This document shows positions 24,770 to 31,138 of a stretch of 31,138 bases of DNA, one piece after another. The DNA comes from DAOTUB01 sp034437455. GTDB lineage: Bacteria > Chloroflexota > Anaerolineae > B4-G1. Location: positions 1 to 31,138 of the forward strand of contig DAOTUB010000147.1 of NCBI GenBank assembly GCA_034437455.1, in the 5' to 3' direction. The notes under the pieces are model-generated. The model made no database searches, was not told the DNA's origin, and saw only the letters and a list, made by a program, of their open reading frames with translations. The position numbers and the translations under genes are program-made. How positions within the stretch are numbered: position 1 is the first letter of the stretch; each line of letters opens with the position of its first letter.

Positions 24770-25196
24770 AACTATACATTTGCCACAGTACTAGTGTAGC
24801 CGAATTTGGACGGAATGTCGGTTACAGTTGCATTGCAATTCCCTAACGGAAGGAACCCAAAAAATTACAGGCCAAGGGAAAAGCAAGTTGTGGCAATCTC
24901 AATTGGGTGTGTTTCAAATGGGTTGAGTAGCCGCGCTTTCCATAGCGCGCGGTATGGAAACCGCGACTACCTCCAACCGAAATGAAAATCTCAATTCGAC
25001 CGCCACCATATATCCCAGGCTCAGAGTGGTTTCAGGTTCCGCGGGTGTAGAGCAGGTGGTAGAAAGAGAAGCGATGATGACAGCAATCGGAACGATGGTC
25101 AGTCACGTTCCTGAGCAAACCACACGCAGCCCGGATGAGAAGAGGCAGAAGGGTAATCACTTCCAAGATCTGGAACAACCTCAAGTCACGCAATGT
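24770..25196. other. Gene-free stretch holding a REP-like hairpin
   Basis: I see no supportable gene in these 427 bases. The only clear structure is the hairpin at 24927-24970. Plus-strand frames in it are not supported by a ribosome site and run antisense through psuG. Confidence 0.6.
24927..24970. repeat. REP-like hairpin element
   Basis: Arms 24927-24944 and 24953-24970 match 16 of 18 positions, with an 8-nt GC loop. Both strands begin with GTAG at the base, and flanking GGTTG/CAACC adds further pairing. GTAG at the foot of a hairpin is typical of REP elements moved by RAYT transposases. No second copy is in the window. Confidence 0.6.
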
Positions 25197-26099
25197 TCAC
25201 CTCTCAAGCATCCGCGCGATACGAGCGGCCACGCGCGCGTTGTGGACCAGGAGCGCCTCATTGGCCCGTTGCGCTCGTCCGCCGGTCAATTCGACCATTC
25301 GCTTCAGCAAGAAGGGAGTCACGTGCTTGCCGGATATGCCGCCTTCCTCTGCCTCCTCCACCGCTTGCGCAATGACAGCCTCGGCCTCGCCAGCCTGGAG
25401 TTGGTCGCTCGCCGGGACAGGAACGCAGACCAGGAGCGCCGCCGTTAAACCCAGTTCTTTTCGTGCTTGCGCCATCTGCGCCACTTCTTCCGGCGTCTCG
25501 ACTTGCGCGTCCAGACTCAGTCCCGATCTAGGGCTGTAAAAGGCGGGAAACTCCTCGGTACCGTAGCCGATCACCGGCACGCCGTGGGTCTCGAGGTGTT
25601 GCCGCGTGCGCGGCAGGTCCAGGATAGCCTTGGCCCCCGCGCAAACAACGGTGATGGGGATGGAGGCCAGCGCGAGCAGATCCGCCGAGACGTCCTCTGG
25701 ATGATTGCGATGCACGCCGCCGATGCCGCCGGTAGCAAAGACGTGGATACCGGCCTGATGCGCCAGGTGCATCGTCGCGGCGACGGTCGTGCCGCCGCTG
25801 GCGCCCTGAGCCAGAGTGGGGACCAAGTCACGCAAGCTGATCTTACGGACCGCCTGGTCGGAGGCCAATGCGGCCAGTCGCGCCAGTTCCTCGCCAAAAA
25901 GTCCCACTCGCGCTTGGCCCTCCAGCACGGCGATGGTGGCCGGCAGCGCCCCTTCTTCGCGCACCGCCGCCTCCATTCGCCGGGCGATCTCCAGATTGGC
26001 CGGAGACGCAAACCCGTGAGTGATGAGCGCCGATTCCAACGCTACCACCGGCGCGTCGGCAGCGAGGGCCTGGGCGATTTCGGGGGCGACGTGCAGCAC
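25197..26099 (-). CDS. psuG: Pseudouridine-5'-phosphate glycosidase
   Basis: PsuG splits pseudouridine 5'-phosphate into uracil and ribose 5-phosphate in pseudouridine breakdown. The 300-residue length is typical. Visible motifs are VALESALITHGFASPANLEIA, split here as VALESALITHGF and NLEIARRME, FATGGIGGVHRN, and CAGAKAILDLPRT with the expected catalytic Lys. The late GKHVTPFLLKRMVELTGG region is intact. The start codon is GTG at 26099, 8 bases past the stop of the M20 gene; AAAGG lies upstream. No psuK kinase is adjacent, so pseudouridine must be phosphorylated by an enzyme coded elsewhere. Confidence 0.93.
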   Translation of the reverse strand: MLHVAPEIAQALAADAPVVALESALITHGFASPANLEIARRMEAAVREEGALPATIAVLEGQARVGLFGEELARLAALASDQAVRKISLRDLVPTLAQGASGGTTVAATMHLAHQAGIHVFATGGIGGVHRNHPEDVSADLLALASIPITVVCAGAKAILDLPRTRQHLETHGVPVIGYGTEEFPAFYSPRSGLSLDAQVETPEEVAQMAQARKELGLTAALLVCVPVPASDQLQAGEAEAVIAQAVEEAEEGGISGKHVTPFLLKRMVELTGGRAQRANEALLVHNARVAARIARMLER

Positions 26100-26107
26100 G
26101 CTGACCT

Positions 26108-27301
26108 TTACCTCTTCCCCAGTAACTCTGCCGCCAACTGGGCGTACACTTCCGCAGCGGCGTGGACATCGGCCAGCCGGATGTGCTCATTGGGCGTGTG
26201 AGCGTGCCGCTCCTCTCCTGGCCCGAAACCGACCGCGGGGATGCCGGCTGTGCCCGCCGTATAGACCCCCTCGGTCGAGAAACCCCAGCAGCTCACCTGA
26301 GGTCGGCGCTTCAACTGGGTCTGGGCAGCACGTACAGCGGTCACGATCAATGGATGATCTTCCGTCATCACCCACGCCGGGTAGAACTCGCGGGCGCGAC
26401 AGGTATAGCCGGTGTAACTGGTGGTGTGATACTCTGTCACCTCCACGTCCGCCTCCACGCCCTCGCGGGCGATGATCCGCTGCACTTCGGCCAGGGCTTT
26501 GGCTTCGTTCTCTCCCAAGGTCAGCCGCCGGTCAATGATCAACTCGCAGCGGTCGGGCACGGCGTTGCGGCTACCGGCGCTCGAGGCGATGCTGGTCACC
26601 GCCAGGGTGCCGGGGCCGAGGAAATTGTCGTCCGCCAACTGCTCGGCGAGAAGCTCCAGGCCAAACACCAGTCGCGAGGCAGTGTAAATGGCGTTTTCGC
26701 CCAGATTGGGGCTGGCGGCGTGGGCCGAGCGCCCGTGAGTGGTCACCCGCATCTCCAACCGTCCTCGCTGCCCACGATTTACGTTCAAATTGGTCGGTTC
26801 ACCCAGCACCACCCAGTCTGGACGTATCCCCTCCTCTTCGATCAGTATCCGTGATCCCAATCCTTCACACCGCTCTTCCTGTACGACGCAGGCCACGACG
26901 ACGTCCCCCTTCAGCGCCACGCCTGCATCACGCAGTAGCTTGGCCCCGTATACCATCGCCGCCAACCCGCCCTTCATATCACAAGCGCCCAAACCGTAGA
27001 GCACGCCATCCTCGACCTCGGCGCCGAACGGATCGTGGTTCCAGGGTTCGGGATCGCTGACCTGCACCGTGTCCATGTGAGCGTTGAACATGAGCAGCGG
27101 ACCGCGACCCGGTCCGATCCAGCCGACGGCGTTTCCGACACGGTCAATGCGGACGTCGCGAAAACCCAACGTTTTCATTTCCGCGACGATGCGTTCCGCC
27201 ACCGCGCCCTCCTGGGTCAAGGGGCTGGGCGTCCGCACCAGGTCGCGCAGAAAATTCGTCAGGCCCTTTCGATCTTGATCGCCTAGTCTGAACTCGTTCA
27301 T
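26108..27301 (-). CDS. M20-family zinc metallopeptidase / amidohydrolase
   Basis: M20 enzymes (ArgE, DapE, CPG2, YgeY) use two zinc ions to hydrolyse amide bonds of peptides or acylated amino acids. The 397-residue protein has H75 and D77 in NAHMDTV, D108 in GACDMKGG, the catalytic base in QEERCEG (E142/E143), E168 in LGEPTN, and the final zinc His in HAHTPNEH. The dimerisation domain is at about 180-295. Among M20 groups it most resembles YgeY-like putative hydrolases by feel. ATG at 27301 has no ribosome site and lies only about 7 nt after the predicted transcription start, so translation may be near-leaderless. psuG follows closely. Confidence 0.9.
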   Translation of the reverse strand: MNEFRLGDQDRKGLTNFLRDLVRTPSPLTQEGAVAERIVAEMKTLGFRDVRIDRVGNAVGWIGPGRGPLLMFNAHMDTVQVSDPEPWNHDPFGAEVEDGVLYGLGACDMKGGLAAMVYGAKLLRDAGVALKGDVVVACVVQEERCEGLGSRILIEEEGIRPDWVVLGEPTNLNVNRGQRGRLEMRVTTHGRSAHAASPNLGENAIYTASRLVFGLELLAEQLADDNFLGPGTLAVTSIASSAGSRNAVPDRCELIIDRRLTLGENEAKALAEVQRIIAREGVEADVEVTEYHTTSYTGYTCRAREFYPAWVMTEDHPLIVTAVRAAQTQLKRRPQVSCWGFSTEGVYTAGTAGIPAVGFGPGEERHAHTPNEHIRLADVHAAAEVYAQLAAELLGKR

Positions 27302-27314
27302 AGCAAGGAAGTAT

Positions 27315-27342
27315 ATTTTAGATTCTAAACACCTAATGTCAA
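27315..27342 (-). promoter_or_regulatory. Promoter of the M20-psuG operon
   Basis: TTGACA (27337-27342), 16 bases, TAAAAT (27315-27320) on the minus strand. Transcription should start near 27308, only about 7 nt before the ATG. A perfect TTTAGA-T-TCTAAA palindrome (27317-27329) overlaps the -10 and spacer and may be an operator. Confidence 0.65.
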
Positions 27343-27408
27343 GTCCGGCTCCAAGTTCCTCAAGATGATACTATGGGTCAGGGTTGAGGACAAGTAGCGC
27401 GCACAAAC

Positions 27409-27437
27409 TTGACAGAGCCAGTGGCATGTGTTAACAT
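27409..27437 (+). promoter_or_regulatory. Promoter of the RNase J gene
   Basis: TTGACA, 17 bases, TAACAT, a perfect -35. Transcription should start near 27444, leaving a leader of about 118 nt. Confidence 0.75.
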
Positions 27438-27485
27438 CACCTGTACCGTCAGGATCGACAAATCCTACATTGGAACGTACCCAAC

Positions 27486-27528
27486 GCACCGCAAGCCGAT
27501 AGGTCGGCAATCGGCAGGTGCTTTTTAT
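27486..27528 (+). terminator. Intrinsic terminator-like hairpin in the RNase J leader
   Basis: GCACC (27486-27490) pairs with GGTGC (27517-27521), and CCGAT (27496-27500) with ATCGG (27510-27514); TTTTTAT follows. It lies between the promoter and the RBS, about 35 nt before ATG. Alternative pairing (GCCGA with TCGGC) is possible inside it. Confidence 0.6.
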
Positions 27529-27561
27529 AGAGCCTCTCGACCCTTTATTCAGGAGAATACA

Positions 27562-29211
27562 ATGGCTGCAAATTTACGAATCGTGCCCCTGGGCGGCCTG
27601 GGGGAAGTTGGCAAGAACATGATGAGCATCGAGTATGGCCGCAATATCCTCATCATAGACGTCGGCATGATGTTTCCCGAATCGGACATGCTGGGGATCG
27701 ACTATATCATCCCCGATTGGAGCTATCTGCGCGATAAAAAAGATCAAGTGCGCGCGATTTTCATCACTCATGGTCACATGGATCACATCGGCGCGCTGCC
27801 CCACTTTCTGGAAGAGTTTGACGCGCCGGTGTACGCCACGCGGCTGACGCGCGGGCTGATCGAGGTCATACTGGGACAAAAGCACATGCTGGAACAGACA
27901 ACACTGCACACCTACGCCCCTGGCGACGCGATCGACATTGGCCCCTTCACCGTCGAGCCGTATCACGTCTGCCACTCCATCCCCGATACGGTGGGGCTGG
28001 GCATCACGACACCGGCTGGCTTGCTCGTGCACAGCGGCGATTTTAAATTCGACCACACGCCGGTGGACGGCTGGCCCACCGATTACGCCAAGTTGGCCGA
28101 GTTCAGCGGGCGGGGGGTGCTGGCGCTCCTTTCCGATAGCACCAACGCCGATCAACCCGGCAAGACCCTCTCAGAGGCCGTGCTGGACGGTGTGTTCCAC
28201 CAGATTATGCGCGAGGCGCCGGGGCGGTTGATCGTGGCGACCTTTGCCTCGCTGATCTCTCGCATCCAGCAGGTGGTGGACGTGGCCGCGCGACACAACC
28301 GCAAGATCGCCATCGCCGGCAGAAGCATGATCGAAAACACCAAGATGGCCCGCAAGCTGGGCTATCTCGACATCCCCGAGGGGATGCTGGTGAGTCTGGA
28401 CGAGATCAAGCATTTGCCGCCCCGCCAGGTCGTCATCATGGCGACCGGCTCGCAGGGCGAGCCGATGGCGGTGCTGAACCGGTTGGCGACCGGGCGGCAC
28501 CATTCACTGCACATCCACGAGGGAGACACGGTGGTGCTTTCCTCGCACACCATCCCCGGCAACGAGGAGACGATCCACGGCGTCATCAACCGGCTCTTCC
28601 AGAGAGGCGCGGACGTCTATTACTATCCCGTCGCACAGGTGCACGTCTCGGGCCACGCCAGCCAGGAGGAGCAAAAGATGCTGATCAGCATGCTCCACCC
28701 TCGCTATCTCATCCCTATCCACGGCGAACTGCGGCATCTCAAGCAACACGCCAAGATCGCGCGCGATCTTGGCATCTCGGAAGAGAGCATCGCGGTGATC
28801 GAAAACGGCTATGTGCTGGATTTCGATGACGGGCAGATGAGGATCGGGGAGCGGGTGCCCGGCGGCTACGTCTTTGTGGACGGCTCGCTCGTGGGCGAAG
28901 TCGGGCCGATGGTGATGCGCGAACGAGAGGCGCTGGGACAGAACGGATTCGTGACCGCGATCGTCCCCTACAAGCGCCGCAAGGGCCAGCCCGCGGGCCA
29001 TCCGCGCATCGTCACCCGGGGGTTTGTCTTTGTCCCCGAGGCGGAGGAATTGTTGGCCCGGGCGCAGGACGTTGTCCGCTCGGCGGCGTCGGTCAAACGG
29101 GGCACCCCGCCGAGTGAGGTCGAGGAGCTGGTAGTCCAAACCCTTTCCCGTTTTTTCCGCCGCGAGACCAGCCGCGACCCGGTCGTGACCTCTGTAGTGC
29201 TGGAGGTGTGA
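27562..29211 (+). CDS. rnj: Ribonuclease J
   Basis: RNase J is a metallo-beta-lactamase-fold nuclease with endonuclease and 5'-3' exonuclease activity in mRNA decay and rRNA maturation. The 549-residue protein has the N-terminal lactamase core with THGHMDHIG (H70-H75), VHSGDFKFDH, the beta-CASP domain with ATGSQGEPMAVL and SSHTIPGNE, HVSGHASQEE, and PIHGELRHL. The C-terminal domain is present. I chose ATG 27562, with AGGAGA seven bases upstream. The upstream extension in frame to 27409 covers the promoter and is not translated. It begins a plus-strand run with a site-2 protease gene 21 bp downstream. Confidence 0.95.
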   Translation: MAANLRIVPLGGLGEVGKNMMSIEYGRNILIIDVGMMFPESDMLGIDYIIPDWSYLRDKKDQVRAIFITHGHMDHIGALPHFLEEFDAPVYATRLTRGLIEVILGQKHMLEQTTLHTYAPGDAIDIGPFTVEPYHVCHSIPDTVGLGITTPAGLLVHSGDFKFDHTPVDGWPTDYAKLAEFSGRGVLALLSDSTNADQPGKTLSEAVLDGVFHQIMREAPGRLIVATFASLISRIQQVVDVAARHNRKIAIAGRSMIENTKMARKLGYLDIPEGMLVSLDEIKHLPPRQVVIMATGSQGEPMAVLNRLATGRHHSLHIHEGDTVVLSSHTIPGNEETIHGVINRLFQRGADVYYYPVAQVHVSGHASQEEQKMLISMLHPRYLIPIHGELRHLKQHAKIARDLGISEESIAVIENGYVLDFDDGQMRIGERVPGGYVFVDGSLVGEVGPMVMREREALGQNGFVTAIVPYKRRKGQPAGHPRIVTRGFVFVPEAEELLARAQDVVRSAASVKRGTPPSEVEELVVQTLSRFFRRETSRDPVVTSVVLEV

Positions 29212-29232
29212 ACGCAAAGCAAAGGGGGCCAC

Positions 29233-30339
29233 ATGACCACCATTAAACTTTTCACCGTGCAGGGCATCGAGGTCAAGATGCACATCACCTTCCCCCTGAT
29301 CTTGGTCTTGGCTGCCGCGCAATTTGGCTACCTGAACGAGAAAGCTTTCTCCCTATCGGGGGCCGTTTTTGGCACGGTCATCACCTTGCTCCTGTTCGTC
29401 TGTGTCGTGATCCACGAGTTGGCGCATAGCCTGACCTCGACCCGTCTGGGCTTTCCGGTGCGCGACATCGTCCTCCTGCCGTTGGGCGGCGTCTCGCAGA
29501 TAGAGCGCATGCCCGAGGGGCCGGCCCAGGAATTTCTTCTGGCCATCGCCGGCCCAATGAGTAACGTCATCATCGCCAGCGTGCTGATCGCGGTCGGTCT
29601 TTTGCTTGGCATGAACATCAACCTGCGATTAGATGTTGCAAACCTGGGCTGGAAAGATACGTTTCCATACCTTATCGTTACTAACCTTTGGCTGGCCGCC
29701 TTCAATCTTATCCCTGCCTTTCCAATGGACGGCGGGCGAGTACTGCGGGCGCTGCTGGCCAGCGTGATGCCCTACGCCCGTGCTACAGCCCTGGCTGCCC
29801 GTATCGGTCAGAGTCTGTCCTGGGGATTGGGGTTGATAGGGCTGCTGATCAATAATCCTCTCTGGATTTTGATCGCGATCTTTGTCTACTTTGGTGCCAC
29901 TCAAGAAGGACGTATGGCCCAGATTCGGAGTGTGTTGCAGGATTTGCGCGTGCGCCAGGCTTTCTCGCGTGACGTACTCTTTCTCTCCCCTGACGATCCG
30001 GTCAGCCGCGCTGCCGACCTCACGCTCGAGCGTTTCCAGGCCGATTTCCCCGTTTGTGAAGAGGGATGCCTGGTAGGCCTGCTCACGCACGCCGACGTAA
30101 TCCGCGCTCTGAAGCAGCGTCAGCCGGAGGCGAGTGTGCGAACCGTTATGCAGAAAGAATTTCCCATTCTTGGACTGACCGATGGGTTGTTCGAGGCCCA
30201 TCGGCAGATGACAAAGGCAGGGCTTGACGCATTGCCCGTGATGGAAGGAGAGCAATTTCTCGGTCTGCTCACCCGCCGCGACGTGAGCGAAGTCTATCAA
30301 TTGCTCTCGGTCAGCCAGGATTACAGAGGCAAAGGGTAA
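29233..30339 (+). CDS. Site-2 protease (M50 family) with CBS domains
   Basis: An intramembrane zinc metalloprotease. The 368-residue protein has about six membrane segments, HELAH (H61-H65) with the catalytic Glu62, and LIPAFPMDGGRVL with the third zinc ligand D166. Two CBS domains (about 230-350) follow, which in this family sense nucleotides. The layout matches SpoIVFB-like S2Ps of bacteria without a PDZ domain. AAAGGGGG precedes the ATG. It lies close to RNase J and 4 bp before the HD gene, so the three may be co-transcribed. The substrate is not known; anti-sigma factors or regulatory membrane proteins are the family norm. Confidence 0.9.
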   Translation: MTTIKLFTVQGIEVKMHITFPLILVLAAAQFGYLNEKAFSLSGAVFGTVITLLLFVCVVIHELAHSLTSTRLGFPVRDIVLLPLGGVSQIERMPEGPAQEFLLAIAGPMSNVIIASVLIAVGLLLGMNINLRLDVANLGWKDTFPYLIVTNLWLAAFNLIPAFPMDGGRVLRALLASVMPYARATALAARIGQSLSWGLGLIGLLINNPLWILIAIFVYFGATQEGRMAQIRSVLQDLRVRQAFSRDVLFLSPDDPVSRAADLTLERFQADFPVCEEGCLVGLLTHADVIRALKQRQPEASVRTVMQKEFPILGLTDGLFEAHRQMTKAGLDALPVMEGEQFLGLLTRRDVSEVYQLLSVSQDYRGKG

Positions 30340-30343
30340 ACTT

Positions 30344-30973
30344 ATGATCACCATCGCTGAAGCGCAGCACTATTACAAAACCGCCGACCTGGTGCACAAC
30401 TTTGACCACGTACTGCGGGTGCTGAGACTGGCAGAACGTATCGGGCGGGAAGAAGGGGCGGATTTGGAGATCGTGCGGGCGGCGGTGCTGCTGCACGACG
30501 TGGGACGAGAAACAGCCGAGTCGACCGGATTGGACCACGCCGTCTTTGCCGCTGCGCGGGCGAGAGAGATACTGGCCGATCAGCCACCCGCGACCGTGGA
30601 AGCTGTGACGCACGCTATCGCTGCCCATCGCTTCCGTACCAGCCCGCAGCCAGCCACGCTGGAGGCGCAGGTGCTCTTTGACGCCGACAAGTTGGACGCC
30701 ATCGGCGCGATAGGTGTGGCGCGGGCGTTCGCCTACGGCGGCACCCATGAACAGCGGCTCTGGGCTCCCGTCGATTCCATAGACGTGACCCGCTGGATGG
30801 TGGAGGGGGATGACCTGCAAAACCACACCCCGATCCACGAGTTCGTCGTCAAGTTGTCTCGGCTCAGGGAACATCTCTTTACTGCCACTGGCCGCCGGAT
30901 CGCCCAGGGCCGCCACGATTTTATGGTCGCTTTCTTCGAGCAGCTCGACGCCGAAGTGCGAGGGGAACGCTAA
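30344..30973 (+). CDS. HD-domain phosphohydrolase
   Basis: HD proteins are metal-dependent phosphohydrolases. This 209-residue protein has HNFDHVLRV (H18, H22), the LLHDVGRE HD pair (H51/D52), AIAAHRF (H95) and the late DADKLDAIG with an acidic ligand (D113 or D115). Its length and the DADKLDAIG motif fit the YedJ/YpgQ-type group, some of which cleave nucleotides. AAAGGG precedes ATG, and it is four bases after the protease stop. No substrate can be assigned. Confidence 0.87.
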   Translation: MITIAEAQHYYKTADLVHNFDHVLRVLRLAERIGREEGADLEIVRAAVLLHDVGRETAESTGLDHAVFAAARAREILADQPPATVEAVTHAIAAHRFRTSPQPATLEAQVLFDADKLDAIGAIGVARAFAYGGTHEQRLWAPVDSIDVTRWMVEGDDLQNHTPIHEFVVKLSRLREHLFTATGRRIAQGRHDFMVAFFEQLDAEVRGER

Positions 30974-30988
30974 GCTCCCCTTCGAGCA

Positions 30989-31138
30989 ATGACTCGAAGC
31001 CGCTTTGTCGTCCGGATTGGAACAATCCGCCTCATCTATCTGGCGGCGCTCACGCTGCGGCTGGCGCCTGTTCTGCTCACCTACGATCTGCCCATCGGGC
31101 TGGACGACATGTTCCAGTACGACATGCTGGCCCGCTCC
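30989..31138 (+). CDS. Partial membrane glycosyltransferase-like protein (GT39/ArnT type)
   Basis: ATG at 30989 opens a frame that runs off the window after 50 codons. It starts with a basic segment, then a hydrophobic helix (IRLIYLAALTLRLAPVLL), then LPIGLDDMFQYDMLARS. A first helix followed by an Asp-Asp pair is typical of GT39/ArnT-like lipid-linked sugar transferases, where the Asp is catalytic. The rest lies outside the window, so the call is tentative. It follows the HD gene by 15 bp and may belong to the same transcript. Confidence 0.55.
   Translation, partial: MTRSRFVVRIGTIRLIYLAALTLRLAPVLLTYDLPIGLDDMFQYDMLARS

Noticed and set aside
24954..25448. 164-codon plus-strand frame starting in the REP-like hairpin
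   Set aside because: The start is inside the hairpin, there is no ribosome site, and half the frame is antisense to psuG.

Overview
The window looks like a chromosomal segment of a Chloroflexota bacterium, probably close to Anaerolineae. This is inferred from gene content: KorDABC-type oxidoreductase without fused subunits, secreted proteins carrying the YLPLxxR motif, a relic of an archaellin-like pilin, and KamA beside D-Ala-D-Ala-ligase-like ATP-grasp genes. The DNA is GC-rich by eye, with good Shine-Dalgarno sequences and sigma70-like promoters. No rRNA, tRNA, CRISPR array, prophage or intact insertion sequence was seen.

Layout. 1-7.4 kb (mostly minus strand) holds housekeeping genes: a small secreted protein, a patatin-like hydrolase overlapping guaB, lysS, greA and a two-domain lipoprotein. 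A decayed LuxR-type helix-turn-helix fragment lies between lysS and guaB. 7.5-12.2 kb (minus) is the most unusual block. It reads, in transcription order: two tandem 59-codon LysW-like zinc-ribbon carrier genes, a radical-SAM lysine 2,3-aminomutase (kamA) broken by an internal deletion, two D-Ala-D-Ala-ligase-like ATP-grasp genes, and a GNAT acetyltransferase interrupted by one in-frame TGA. 12.4-14.6 kb (plus) has a divergent orphan response regulator, an archaellin-like pilin relic and a coiled-coil membrane protein. 14.8-17.6 kb (minus) is a four-gene 2-oxoacid:ferredoxin oxidoreductase operon. 17.7-24.7 kb (minus) has three large secreted proteins: CotH kinase with lamin-tail domains, a beta-helix protein, and LysM-PA14. 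25.2-27.3 kb (minus) pairs an M20 peptidase with psuG. 27.4 kb to the end (plus) has RNase J, a CBS-containing site-2 protease, an HD hydrolase and the start of a membrane glycosyltransferase-like gene.

How it fits together. The LysW-like/KamA/ATP-grasp/GNAT block looks like a small biosynthetic system in which a lysine-derived amino acid (beta-lysine by family) could be ligated to, or modified on, an acidic carrier protein. At least two of its catalytic genes are broken in this sequence, so it appears to be decaying here, unless the lesions are assembly errors. The other main theme is leader control: greA and RNase J both have a strong promoter, then an intrinsic terminator, then about 35-40 nt to the start codon, which suggests premature termination in the 5' leader.
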